A stretch of 64,000 bases of DNA from Rosa chinensis (taxonomy: Eukaryota; Streptophyta; Magnoliopsida; Rosales; Rosaceae). Positions 46,834 to 58,533 of the stretch are shown one piece after another. The notes under the pieces were generated by a model. It was not told the DNA's origin. It did no database searches and worked only from the letters and a program-made list of their open reading frames with translations. A program made the position numbers and the translations under genes. The number at the start of each line of letters is the position of its first letter. Position 1 is the stretch's first letter. Location of the stretch: assembly GCF_002994745.2 (NCBI RefSeq), contig NC_037090.1, forward strand, positions 33,276,501 through 33,340,500, written 5' to 3'.

Positions 46834-47115
46834 TCTTGAGGAGGTCTCTTCTCACTTGAAACTTTCTTGAAGAGCTTTCTCCTTACTTACATCAAGCTTG
46901 AGGGAACTTCTAGCTTTCTCCTTGCTTGCATCAAGCTCGAGGAGATTTCTACTCACTCGGATCTTTATCGAGGAGATTCATTCTCATTGACTTCGAGAAG
47001 ATTTCCCCTTACTCAGATTTGTTTCGAGGAGATTTCTCCTCACTTGAATCTTCTTGGAGAAGATTTCTCCTTACTCGAATTTCCCTCGAGAAGTTTTCTC
47101 CTCAAAGAGTTTCTT
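46834..47115. repeat. nine-unit array of ~30-bp palindromic repeats
   Basis: Degenerate units built on TCGAGGAGATTTCTCCTCACT. The core GAGGAGATTTCTCCTC is itself a near-palindrome, so each unit can fold. Repeated at about 52934-53215 and 59790-60071. It lies between the polypurine tract and gag, so in the transcript it would be the 3' UTR. Confidence 0.85.
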
Positions 47116-47280
47116 TGACTTGTAATCCTTCCAGGAGCTTTATTGACAATCTGCATCCTTTCGTCCTATGCACATGTTAATTAGGCTTTCATGCTTGGTC
47201 AGCAAAACCCACTACTTCATTTATCAGATTTTCTCTTTCTTCCTGATTGATCAGGAATGGAGATATATTTTTGATTGGGT

Positions 47281-47348
47281 GGCTGCATCTAGTTTTGAGG
47301 CTAGACTGCCTACGTACCCCTTTTGAGGGATCAAGCCGTCGTAGTTCT
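47281..47348. repeat. hairpin module copy 5
   Basis: GGCTGCATCTAG...CTAG lead-in, then CTACGTACCCC, GAGGGATCAAGCC and CGTAG, about 70 bp past the gag stop. Equivalents at 53381 and 60237. Confidence 0.8.
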
Positions 47349-47415
47349 GGGGGATTTTTTTTTAATTTATTTTTTTTGAGCACCTTTTGAGAGACAGATA
47401 AGGTTGCAGACAAAT

Positions 47416-49209
47416 TTACTTCACTGACGATGTCTCCACCTCAATTTCCTTGTTGTTGACCATTTCTTGGATTATGTTCTTCAGAACGAAACAATCCTTT
47501 GTTGGATGACTTACAATTCGATGGTACTGGCAATATCTGGGGTCGTCGGTCTTGTTGACTTCACTCTGTCGTTTTGGTTCAGGGAGCTTGATAGATTGTG
47601 CTTCGTTGAGCTCACTGAAAATCAGTTCGACGTCGTCATCATCGAAAGAGTATTTGACTTCTTTTCTTTCTTTGAGAGTGAGCCTTCTAGACCCTTCTTT
47701 TCCTTTGCATTTGTTCGACTTGGTGTCAATTTCGACAAAGGTTGCCAGTGACTCATCTATATTGTCGACTCTATGGTCTTTAAAGGATGCCCTCTGTGTC
47801 ATAATCTTCTTACGGGCGACTTGTCTTTCGACATTGCTAGCTTTTGAGACTAGTGCTTCGAATGTTTGAGGTTCTGCGGTGCTGACAAAAGTTGCTATTT
47901 GTGGTAAGAGATTGTTTGAGCACATTTGTACTGCTGATAGCTCTGTTAATTTTTCCGAGCATTGGAGGCTTAAGCTCCTCCATCTGGAAATGAATTCATT
48001 GGTGCTTTCATCAGGCTCCTGTTTAGTGTCAGCCAAGTCGATAATTGAGACTTTCTTTTTGGAGCTGACAAATTGTGCCAGAAATGCTCTTTGCATATCG
48101 TCCCATGTGAGGATAGAACCTGGTTGTAGTTGACTGTACCAAGTAAAAGCTGCTCCTCTGAGGGACTGAACAAACTGCCTTACTAGCAATGCATCTGATT
48201 GTGATGTTTCCCCGCAGGCTGAGAAGAAATGTGCCAAATGTTCATGCGGAGAGCCATCTACTCCATCGAACTTGTCAAAAGTTGGCCTCTGATAGCCTTT
48301 AGGGAATGGTAGTGCATCATAATGAGCAGGGTAGGGTTTCAAGTACCCAGAGAACTGTGGATTTGAGGACGTGTATACTTCTCGGATTCCTTCTGCAATT
48401 AGTGTCTTTATGTCTTCAAGACTTGTGATTGCGAATCCATGTCCTCCTATTTTCTTTTCACAATCACTTTTTTCATGATTTTTGTGATTGCCAATGTTAG
48501 CCATAGCGGCTAATTGAGAAGTCAGTGCTGCTATTTGAGCATCTTTTTCAGCTAGCATTGTCTTCATTTCTTCTAGCTGCTCTTCTATTATTGATGCGTT
48601 TGTGACCATAACTGACATGGTCTCAGGCTTTGAGCCGTTATGAGTCTCAAAAATTTCTTGAGTATTTGGACTAACAACAGGGACCATATATGGTCTTAAT
48701 TCTGCTAGAAAGTTCGGGAATGCCCCCTGCGGTACATTAGCTCGAAGTGCCCCCACTGGTACATGAGATGGGAGTCTCATTGCTCGTTGCTTGGACTTGC
48801 AAGTTGTAAAAGCTGTTTTGTTGACCACTGATTGACGTTGACGATGGTGTACATTAACAACTTTATCCTCTAGATCAGATGACTTGTCAGAGGTTGAAGT
48901 GAACTTGACTATCTGAAGTTTGGAAGTTGTATTAGCTATCGTCGATTGCAGGTGTACTTGTCGTGGGGACTTGAGGGACCGGGCTTCGGGCCTTGTTGGA
49001 ACCTCATATGGTGTAATGACCAAACTGATTGGAATGGAACCAATCATTATCTGAGTTGTGGCGGGGACATGGTTGCGCTTTGAGACGTCGCTTGTGATTA
49101 GAGCTTGATCAATGATGCATGAAACATGATGATCAGCTCGTCTTGCGTCTCCAACCTTTGATTCAGTAGGTTTGAGCTCTTGGAAGTTCATTGTCACTTG
49201 TGGTGCCAT
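47416..49209 (-). CDS. gag: gag of TR-GAG unit 1 (597 aa)
   Basis: I start at MAPQVTMNFQ (49209), the first ATG after the primer site; the frame is open a further 30 codons back to the primer site but without an ATG. Order: variable N-terminus with basic segments, a short coiled coil (SIIEEQLEEMKTMLAEKDAQ), then the Retrotrans_gag domain in the middle (HLAHFFSACGETSQSDALLV, GAAFTWYSQLQPGSILTWDD, FISRWRSLSLQC), a Lys-rich stretch, and a C-terminal Cys/His motif (DPRYCQYHRIVSHPTKDC) of the gypsy/Tat style. Structural capsid protein of a retrotransposon particle. No pol frame follows before the LTR, so pol must come from another element. Confidence 0.92.
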   Translation of the reverse strand: MAPQVTMNFQELKPTESKVGDARRADHHVSCIIDQALITSDVSKRNHVPATTQIMIGSIPISLVITPYEVPTRPEARSLKSPRQVHLQSTIANTTSKLQIVKFTSTSDKSSDLEDKVVNVHHRQRQSVVNKTAFTTCKSKQRAMRLPSHVPVGALRANVPQGAFPNFLAELRPYMVPVVSPNTQEIFETHNGSKPETMSVMVTNASIIEEQLEEMKTMLAEKDAQIAALTSQLAAMANIGNHKNHEKSDCEKKIGGHGFAITSLEDIKTLIAEGIREVYTSSNPQFSGYLKPYPAHYDALPFPKGYQRPTFDKFDGVDGSPHEHLAHFFSACGETSQSDALLVRQFVQSLRGAAFTWYSQLQPGSILTWDDMQRAFLAQFVSSKKKVSIIDLADTKQEPDESTNEFISRWRSLSLQCSEKLTELSAVQMCSNNLLPQIATFVSTAEPQTFEALVSKASNVERQVARKKIMTQRASFKDHRVDNIDESLATFVEIDTKSNKCKGKEGSRRLTLKERKEVKYSFDDDDVELIFSELNEAQSIKLPEPKRQSEVNKTDDPRYCQYHRIVSHPTKDCFVLKNIIQEMVNNKEIEVETSSVK

Positions 49210-49280
49210 ATTGTATCCTGAGGCAAATAAGTAACAAGTATGATTAGTTATATCATAAATGGAGATGAAAAGGAGAATGG

Positions 49281-49298
49281 GTCCCACTGGGCGTGCCA
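49281..49298 (-). other. primer-binding site, TR-GAG unit 1
   Basis: The minus strand reads TGGCACGCCCAGTGGGAC a few bases from the LTR end; the leading TGG pairs with a tRNA CCA end. The same site lies at 55382-55399 and 62238-62255. I do not identify the tRNA. Confidence 0.75.
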
Positions 49299-49305
49299 AA
49301 AATTA

Positions 49306-52300
49306 TGTTGAGAGAAAATAGCACACAGTGAGCGTAAATGTCACCCAACATAATTTCACTCGTATTCATTTAGTGAATAGAGTTTTTATTATTTCGGGTT
49401 CGACCCATTCAAAACAGAATGTGTCTCTTAATTACAATCCCCTGTTACAGGGAAACACCCTTTGATTCCATTTATGAAGAAACCAATTGATGGGATGTGT
49501 GTTTCTTTGTTTTTGCGGCTGCACCCGGATATTTGAATGGGTTGCCTACGTACCCTTGGAGAGGGATCAAGCCACTCGTAGTTCAAGAGTTCCAATGGGT
49601 GAATGACTCATTGGAGGGCTTTGATTTTGGAATGAGAGTAGTGTTTGGGATGAATTTGGTGTAAGTGAACCAGGGATTCGATTTTGCGTTTAGGACGCGG
49701 TTGCATCTAGATGAATTTGGTTCTAGATTGCCTACATACCCTTTGTGGGATCAAACCACATGTAGTTCCGGCATTTGAGATTTAAATGGGTAGATGACCC
49801 ATTTATTTTGAATTTGTGTTTGGGAGAGGATTTAAAGCCCTTGAATTTGGTTCGGACTTTATTTGTGTGATTTGGAATGGATTTGATTTTTTGTGCTATT
49901 GGGAGAATTTGACTGGAGTCAGTGATTTATTTGGGACTGGCCGAATTTGACTGGTGGAGTCAGGGATTCTGTTTGGAGTTGTGGTTGCATCTAGTGGGTC
50001 GCTAGACTGCCTACATACCCTGTGAAGGGATCAAACCACTGTAGTTCATCGCAATTTGTATTTCCGGTTTTGTACCGACTTTTGTTTGACGGATGTGTAT
50101 ACATTTTTTTGAACCCGCCAAATGTATTTCTTTTGGACGCCAAATTTGGTAGCATCCATTGATTTGATTTAGGCATGCACCTCGTCATGCTGAGCTTCGT
50201 GGTCAGGCCTTAGAGATTTGGAGTAGGCTTTTCAGTACTTTGAAGTTTGTAGGAAAGCTTGCAACTGCTTTGGACACCCATGACCTTATATCTGCACCAC
50301 ATTTGACGGCCATACAAAAACTTCCTGCATATTTGCATGTTGACAATTATGCTTAAATGTACTTTTTGTTTTGATATGTGCCGAATGGTTCCCACTGATT
50401 TCCTTTAAAAAGAAGGCAGAATGCCACAGTTTATAGATTAGGCCTTAATTATACATAGCATTTTGTCTTCATATGTCTTGATGACTTTCCACCGCCACAG
50501 CTTGTCAACAAAGGATAAGACCAAGAGGAAATGACTTTGTTGCTGCAACTTTTGCAAGTCTGCGATACCACCGCTTGTCTTCCTTTACTTTCTGCCAAGA
50601 TTTGATTATTACAAAATGCAGAGTTCATTTCATGCCACACAATGAGCACTAGAGGAATCTTGTAGCCTTTGAATATTGTCTTCTTTTCTTCTTTTGATTG
50701 ATAAAGAGACACGTAGCTGGAAACAAACTTGCTGCACATTTGCTTAATGGGATGTTTTGAAAGTTTTTGTCTTTAGTCCAAAGGTACAGCAACATCACGG
50801 TTTGACAATCATGCTTAATTGCAAATAAATTTTGTCTTGATGTGTGTTAATCACTTCATGGCCTCTTGTATTATTAAACTTGCATTGTTTCTTGGTCTTT
50901 GTTGCCTGACTCCTATTTAAAGCAAGCTTGCAGCAAACTTTGACAATCATAGTTCAAATATATAATTTAAAACTCTTTGTCTTTTGATGCAGGTCTTGAA
51001 CATTCCTCCACCTCCAAGTTTAACGTGGCTACTTGAGAGGTGAGCTGCTGCCATTTTTTTTATATTCATTCATGCTTTGAACAGAGAGCAGAAGAGCCAA
51101 AAGAACTTCATTGTTGATCTTCTTGTCGCTTACTTTCATTTTGGGGAAAATCAAAACATGACACTAATTGTAGGCCTGCAAATGCTTTATATATTTTTTT
51201 CTGCTTTGATCACCATGCTGCCTTGCAGATTCTAAACACCAGAGTCTAGACACCCTGCAAGTCATCACCCTATGAGAGGCAGTCATGCTTGAAGCTTCAA
51301 CATATCTTCTGGGATTGCTCTGATTTCTTCCATCCTTTGTGGCAACTGGACTTCTTCGTTCACGGTGGGTTGTGAGCTTCAACATTCGTTGTCTTCACTA
51401 CTCAAGCACCCCTGCAGCCACCTTGTGTAGGTACTAGATCATCTTCCCTGTACTTTTTCTTGGTCGCCATTTCATCGCTGGGATTTGGTGGACAAGATGA
51501 GTCCAAATTTCTCATAGAGAAGTGAAGAAACCTCTGCTTCACAGCTTGGTCTCAAGTTTCTGGTTTGTTTCCTCCTTGCTTGCAGGTTGCCGGAAGTATT
51601 CCAAGAGACCATCGAGGGTGAGCTTTCCTCTCCAGACACCAGTTTCAATGATTTGTGGTTTGTCTCGCTTGGTAAATTCCTTGTGTGGCTTGTTTGCAAG
51701 TGGTGTAAGGCCCTTTGTTGTGTTGCGGTGGAAGGGATGGCAGGAGGTAGAAGGCTTTTGGTGGTGACCGTTGTTGACTTCCAGAACGGATGGCATGACA
51801 CTCCACCGATTGGTCATACACTCGTTGATACACATGTATCATATACGAGATTGCGACCGTTCGGGGATCTCCATGGCTCCACAGCGACACCAATAAAAGA
51901 GACCCTGCAAAAAAACAAGAAGTAGCAGAGAGGCCTCAACCTTTTAGCGTCTGCTTGCCGGCTCCTCCTTCGAACTGCTGGAAACTTCTTCTCTCCTTTG
52001 CAGTAGGGCTTCGCCTTCCTCTTGATGTGTTTTCTGCCCTCCAGCCCTTCTTGCTGCCCCCTTTTTTTTCTTTTTCTGCTGCTTGAGGTCGAGCCTTTTT
52101 ATAGGCAGCTAGGAACCCAAACAGTTGGCTAAAGATAAGGATAGCTTGCAATTTGAATTCAAACTTGAAGTTACGATTTGTTACTTTGAAGATAATCACA
52201 ACGTACAGCAACAAAACTCCAATTTTCACGTTCGAAGCTTGGAGCTAGTAGTTTGTTTATTCAAACTTTGGATAGGTGCAAATATCTTTCACCTTGACTC

Positions 52301-52596
52301 GGTCTTGAGTTTGTAAGAGGTAGATATTATCCAAAATTTGTTGCCTTTAGTTCACGTGAAGCTAATTGCTTTTTCTTCTTTCATTGGCTCATGCATCCAT
52401 ATGAATTTGAATACCTCCCGTCTCTTTTGCTTTGAACTCCTCTTATCCAACAATTTAAATTAAATTGCTTTATTGAACTGGTGGCCAAATAAATATGTAT
52501 CAATTGCTTTGGCCTCTAACTTTTATTGACAGAGGCCACGACCAGCCATTTATGGGAGTTAATGAAATTGGCCTTTCGAATTTTTTTGTCTCAACA
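49306..52596 (-). repeat. TR-GAG LTR2 (3291 bp)
   Basis: Shared between units 1 and 2: it is the 5' LTR of the left unit and the 3' LTR of the middle unit. Same ends as LTR1; it differs from LTR1 at few sites and in A, C and T run lengths near 49890, 51910 and 52060. Confidence 0.93.
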
Positions 52597-53516
52597 GTTG
52601 CCCCCTCAAGCGTTGTACGTGGAAAGCTTTGCGCGTACGAGGCTTGACAACTTTTCTTTTCAGTGAAGGAAAGCTTGCGCTTAGACATATGATATCTTCA
52701 CTGCAACTTACTTGTCCCATATTTGTAAATTTTTTCGCCAGTTGTGGTTTATACTCGTACAAGGAGTCTCAGAGGTGCAAGGCTTTGTGCCATTGTATCG
52801 CAACCTTTTAGCAGAGAAAATGTGATTTTGAGGATTTTGTGGCTGGATCTAGAATTTGAGACTAGAGCCTACGTACCCATTTAAGGCATCAAGCCTTACG
52901 TAGTTCCCACGGATTGCACCTCACCAGGATTTTTCTTGAGGAGGTCTCTTCTCACTTGAAACTTTCTTGAAGAGCTTTCTCCTTACTTACATCAAGCTTG
53001 AGGGAACTTCTAGCTTTCTCCTTGCTTGCATCAAGCTCGAGGAGATTTCTACTCACTCGGATCTTTATCGAGGAGATTCATTCTCATTGACTTCGAGAAG
53101 ATTTCCCCTTACTCAGATTTGTTTCGAGGAGATTTCTCCTCACTTGAATCTTCTTGGAGAAGATTTCTCCTTACTCGAATTTCCCTCGAGAAGTTTTCTC
53201 CTCAAAGAGTTTCTTTGACTTGTAATCCTTCCAGGAGCTTTATTGACAATCTGCATCCTTTCGTCCTATGCACATGTTAATTAGGCTTTCATGCTTGGTC
53301 AGCAAAACCCACTACTTCATTTATCAGATTTTCTCTTTCTTCCTGATTGATCAGGAATGGAGATATATTTTTGATTGGGTGGCTGCATCTAGTTTTGAGG
53401 CTAGACTGCCTACGTACCCCTTTTGAGGGATCAAGCCGTCGTAGTTCTGGGGGATTTTTTTTTAATTTATTTTTTTTTGAGCACCTTTTGAGAGACAGAT
53501 AAGGTTGCAGACAAAT

Positions 53517-55310
53517 TTACTTCACTGACGATGTCTCCACCTCAATTTCCTTGTTGTTGACCATTTCTTGGATTATGTTCTTCAGAACGAAACAATCCTT
53601 TGTTGGATGACTTACAATTCGATGGTACTGGCAATATCTGGGGTCGTCGGTCTTGTTGACTTCACTCTGTCGTTTTGGTTCAGGGAGCTTGATAGATTGT
53701 GCTTCGTTGAGCTCACTGAAAATCAGTTCGACGTCGTCATCATCGAAAGAGTATTTGACTTCTTTTCTTTCTTTGAGAGTGAGCCTTCTAGACCCTTCTT
53801 TTCCTTTGCATTTGTTCGACTTGGTGTCAATTTCGACAAAGGTTGCCAGTGACTCATCTATATTGTCGACTCTATGGTCTTTAAAGGATGCCCTCTGTGT
53901 CATAATCTTCTTACGGGCGACTTGTCTTTCGACATTGCTAGCTTTTGAGACTAGTGCTTCGAATGTTTGAGGTTCTGCGGTGCTGACAAAAGTTGCTATT
54001 TGTGGTAAGAGATTGTTTGAGCACATTTGTACTGCTGATAGCTCTGTTAATTTTTCCGAGCATTGGAGGCTTAAGCTCCTCCATCTGGAAATGAATTCAT
54101 TGGTGCTTTCATCAGGCTCCTGTTTAGTGTCAGCCAAGTCGATAATTGAGACTTTCTTTTTGGAGCTGACAAATTGTGCCAGAAATGCTCTTTGCATATC
54201 GTCCCATGTGAGGATAGAACCTGGTTGTAGTTGACTGTACCAAGTAAAAGCTGCTCCTCTGAGGGACTGAACAAACTGCCTTACTAGCAATGCATCTGAT
54301 TGTGATGTTTCCCCGCAGGCTGAGAAGAAATGTGCCAAATGTTCATGCGGAGAGCCATCTACTCCATCGAACTTGTCAAAAGTTGGCCTCTGATAGCCTT
54401 TAGGGAATGGTAGTGCATCATAATGAGCAGGGTAGGGTTTCAAGTACCCAGAGAACTGTGGATTTGAGGACGTGTATACTTCTCGGATTCCTTCTGCAAT
54501 TAGTGTCTTTATGTCTTCAAGACTTGTGATTGCGAATCCATGTCCTCCTATTTTCTTTTCACAATCACTTTTTTCATGATTTTTGTGATTGCCAATGTTA
54601 GCCATAGCGGCTAATTGAGAAGTCAGTGCTGCTATTTGAGCATCTTTTTCAGCTAGCATTGTCTTCATTTCTTCTAGCTGCTCTTCTATTATTGATGCGT
54701 TTGTGACCATAACTGACATGGTCTCAGGCTTTGAGCCGTTATGAGTCTCAAAAATTTCTTGAGTATTTGGACTAACAACAGGGACCATATATGGTCTTAA
54801 TTCTGCTAGAAAGTTCGGGAATGCCCCCTGCGGTACATTAGCTCGAAGTGCCCCCACTGGTACATGAGATGGGAGTCTCATTGCTCGTTGCTTGGACTTG
54901 CAAGTTGTAAAAGCTGTTTTGTTGACCACTGATTGACGTTGACGATGGTGTACATTAACAACTTTATCCTCTAGATCAGATGACTTGTCAGAGGTTGAAG
55001 TGAACTTGACTATCTGAAGTTTGGAAGTTGTATTAGCTATCGTCGATTGCAGGTGTACTTGTCGTGGGGACTTGAGGGACCGGGCTTCGGGCCTTGTTGG
55101 AACCTCATATGGTGTAATGACCAAACTGATTGGAATGGAACCAATCATTATCTGAGTTGTGGCGGGGACATGGTTGCGCTTTGAGACGTCGCTTGTGATT
55201 AGAGCTTGATCAATGATGCATGAAACATGATGATCAGCTCGTCTTGCGTCTCCAACCTTTGATTCAGTAGGTTTGAGCTCTTGGAAGTTCATTGTCACTT
55301 GTGGTGCCAT
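53517..55310 (-). CDS. gag: gag of TR-GAG unit 2 (597 aa)
   Basis: The translation appears identical to that of unit 1 over its full length: same start context, Retrotrans_gag domain and C-terminal Cys/His motif. An intact frame in each copy means either very recent amplification or homogenisation. Confidence 0.92.
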   Translation of the reverse strand: MAPQVTMNFQELKPTESKVGDARRADHHVSCIIDQALITSDVSKRNHVPATTQIMIGSIPISLVITPYEVPTRPEARSLKSPRQVHLQSTIANTTSKLQIVKFTSTSDKSSDLEDKVVNVHHRQRQSVVNKTAFTTCKSKQRAMRLPSHVPVGALRANVPQGAFPNFLAELRPYMVPVVSPNTQEIFETHNGSKPETMSVMVTNASIIEEQLEEMKTMLAEKDAQIAALTSQLAAMANIGNHKNHEKSDCEKKIGGHGFAITSLEDIKTLIAEGIREVYTSSNPQFSGYLKPYPAHYDALPFPKGYQRPTFDKFDGVDGSPHEHLAHFFSACGETSQSDALLVRQFVQSLRGAAFTWYSQLQPGSILTWDDMQRAFLAQFVSSKKKVSIIDLADTKQEPDESTNEFISRWRSLSLQCSEKLTELSAVQMCSNNLLPQIATFVSTAEPQTFEALVSKASNVERQVARKKIMTQRASFKDHRVDNIDESLATFVEIDTKSNKCKGKEGSRRLTLKERKEVKYSFDDDDVELIFSELNEAQSIKLPEPKRQSEVNKTDDPRYCQYHRIVSHPTKDCFVLKNIIQEMVNNKEIEVETSSVK

Positions 55311-57788
55311 ATTGTATCCTGAGGCAAATAAGTAACAAGTATGATTAGTTATATCATAAATGGAGATGAAAAGGAGAATGGGTCCCACTGGGCGTGCCAA
55401 AAATTATGTTGAGAGAAAATAGCACACAGTGAGCGTAAATGTCACCCAACATAATTTCACTCGTATTCATTTAGTGAATAGAGTTTTTATTATTTCGGGT
55501 TCGACCCATTCAAAACAGAATGTGTCTCTTAATTACAATCCCCTGTTACAGGGAAACACCCTTTGATTCCATTTATGAAGAAACCAATTGATGGGATGTG
55601 TGTTTCTTTGTTTTTGCGGCTGCACCCGGATATTTGAATGGGTTGCCTACGTACCCTTGGAGAGGGATCAAGCCACTCGTAGTTCAAGAGTTCCAATGGG
55701 TGAATGACTCATTGGAGGGCTTTGATTTTGGAATGAGAGTAGTGTTTGGGATGAATTTGGTGTAAGTGAACCAGGGATTCGATTTTGCGTTTAGGACGCG
55801 GTTGCATCTAGATGAATTTGGTTCTAGATTGCCTACATACCCTTTGTGGGATCAAACCACATGTAGTTCCGGCATTTGAGATTTAAATGGGTAGATGACC
55901 CATTTATTTTGAATTTGTGTTTGGGAGAGGATTTAAAGCCCTTGAATTTGGTTCGGACTTTATTTGTGTGATTTGGAATGGATTTGATTTTTTGTGCTAT
56001 TGGGAGAATTTGACTGGAGTCAGTGATTTATTTGGGACTGGCCGAATTTGACTGGTGGAGTCAGGGATTCTGTTTGGAGTTGTGGTTGCATCTAGTGGGT
56101 CGCTAGACTGCCTACATACCCTGTGAAGGGATCAAACCACTGTAGTTCATCGCAATTTGTATTTCCGGTTTTGTACCGACTTTTGTTTGACGGATGTGTA
56201 TACATTTTTTTGAACCCGCCAAATGTATTTCTTTTGGACGCCAAATTTGGTAGCATCCATTGATTTGATTTAGGCATGCACCTCGTCATGCTGAGCTTCG
56301 TGGTCAGGCCTTAGAGATTTGGAGTAGGCTTTTCAGTACTTTGAAGTTTGTAGGAAAGCTTGCAACTGCTTTGGACACCCATGACCTTATATCTGCACCA
56401 CATTTGACGGCCATACAAAAACTTCCTGCATATTTGCATGTTGACAATTATGCTTAAATGTACTTTTTGTTTTGATATGTGCCGAATGGTTCCCACTGAT
56501 TTCCTTTAAAAAGAAGGCAGAATGCCACAGTTTATAGATTAGGCCTTAATTATACATAGCATTTTGTCTTCATATGTCTTGATGACTTTCCACCGCCACA
56601 GCTTGTCAACAAAGGATAAGACCAAGAGGAAATGACTTTGTTGCTGCAACTTTTGCAAGTCTGCGATACCACCGCTTGTCTTCCTTTACTTTCTGCCAAG
56701 ATTTGATTATTACAAAATGCAGAGTTCATTTCATGCCACACAATGAGCACTAGAGGAATCTTGTAGCCTTTGAATATTGTCTTCTTTTCTTCTTTTGATT
56801 GATAAAGAGACACGTAGCTGGAAACAAACTTGCTGCACATTTGCTTAATGGGATGTTTTGAAAGTTTTTGTCTTTAGTCCAAAGGTACAGCAACATCACG
56901 GTTTGACAATCATGCTTAATTGCAAATAAATTTTGTCTTGATGTGTGTTAATCACTTCATGGCCTCTTGTATTATTAAACTTGCATTGTTTCTTGGTCTT
57001 TGTTGCCTGACTCCTATTTAAAGCAAGCTTGCAGCAAACTTTGACAATCATAGTTCAAATATATAATTTAAAACTCTTTGTCTTTTGATGCAGGTCTTGA
57101 ACATTCCTCCACCTCCAAGTTTAACGTGGCTACTTGAGAGGTGAGCTGCTGCCATTTTTTTTATATTCATTCATGCTTTGAACAGAGAGCAGAAGAGCCA
57201 AAAGAACTTCATTGTTGATCTTCTTGTCGCTTACTTTCATTTTGGGGAAAATCAAAACATGACACTAATTGTAGGCCTGCAAATGCTTTATATATTTTTT
57301 TCTGCTTTGATCACCATGCTGCCTTGCAGATTCTAAACACCAGAGTCTAGACACCCTGCAAGTCATCACCCTATGAGAGGCAGTCATGCTTGAAGCTTCA
57401 ACATATCTTCTGGGATTGCTCTGATTTCTTCCATCCTTTGTGGCAACTGGACTTCTTCGTTCACGGTGGGTTGTGAGCTTCAACATTCGTTGTCTTCACT
57501 ACTCAAGCACCCCTGCAGCCACCTTGTGTAGGTACTAGATCATCTTCCCTGTACTTTTTCTTGGTCGCCATTTCATCGCTGGGATTTGGTGGACAAGATG
57601 AGTCCAAATTTCTCATAGAGAAGTGAAGAAACCTCTGCTTCACAGCTTGGTCTCAAGTTTCTGGTTTGTTTCCTCCTTGCTTGCAGGTTGCCGGAAGTAT
57701 TCCAAGAGACCATCGAGGGTGAGCTTTCCTCTCCAGACACCAGTTTCAATGATTTGTGGTTTGTCTCGCTTGGTAAATTCCTTGTGTG

Positions 57789-58533
57789 CAGGGGCGGAGG
57801 GAGGCAGGGGCCCACTGGGTCCCGTGCCCCACTCAAATTTTCAGAAAAAAAAATTAATATATGTATATAGTTTAATATTATATTAATATCATATTTATAT
57901 TATAGATTTTTATATTATTTTTTCTCAACTTAATCCGAAGTGCTTAGGTGCTCCTCTTTTGTTTTTTTTAATTTTTTTTTTATGGGATTGTTTGAGGAAG
58001 AACACGTTTGAACTTTTAGTAATATTATAGAATTTTTTTTTCCTAAATTTCTTTGACATCTATAATAGATCGAATTTGTTATGATTAAAGATTCATATTT
58101 CTTATTACTTACAGAATTTTAAATTCAATAAAAATTTTCTAAAAATATATAATACAAATCTGTGACATATAGTTCAGACCAAAAAAGATGTGACACATAT
58201 TTACCGATGTACTTACTTTTGTTGTTAGCATTGATTGTACCAGTTGCGACTGCAAGTGTAGAAATAGTATTTTCTGCTATGAACATTGTAAAGACTCGTT
58301 TACACAGTCGAATGGGTGACAAGTTTATGAATGATTGCTTGATTTCATATGTTGAGAAAGACATTTTTACTAGTATAGATAATGAGACTATCTTGCAACG
58401 ATTTCAAAATATAAAATCTCGTCGAGGACAAATCATTGTAATAGATAGAAATTACATTTAAAGATTTTGTATGTTTTTATATTTTTATTTTTTTGTGTGC
58501 CCCAGTAAACCTAAATTCCTGGCTCCGCCACTG
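57789..58533 (+). mobile_element. hAT element with internal deletion (745 bp)
   Basis: Ends are CAGGGGCGGAGGGAGGCA and the complement of CAGTGGCGGAGCCAGGAA, typical hAT termini, flanked by the 8-bp duplication CTTGTGTG (57781-57788 and 58534-58541). It sits inside LTR3 only. The left end also carries a GC-rich GGGGCCCACTGGG-type subterminal block. Confidence 0.92.
58180..58461 (+). pseudogene. hAT transposase C-terminal dimerisation region
   Basis: Encodes LLLLLALIVPVATASVEIVF, SAMNIVKTRLHSRMGDKFMN and DCLISYVEKDIF, the hATC dimerisation domain of plant hAT transposases. The DDE catalytic part and zinc finger are absent, so this is the last-exon remnant of a deletion derivative. Confidence 0.9.

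Noticed and set aside
43414..47348. Reading the five modules as a CRISPR-like array
   Set aside because: Spacing is irregular (hundreds to thousands of bases), the setting is a plant LTR element, and there are no cas genes.
49210..49299. Extending gag to a TTG start at 49299
   Set aside because: No ATG in the extension, which overlaps the primer-binding site. The ATG at 49209 is the normal choice.
46497..49305. Hidden pol in the array's internal regions
   Set aside because: I looked for protease DTG, RT YxDD, RNase H and integrase HHCC/DDE in all frames. Only gag is present, and 2.8 kb is too short for gag plus pol.
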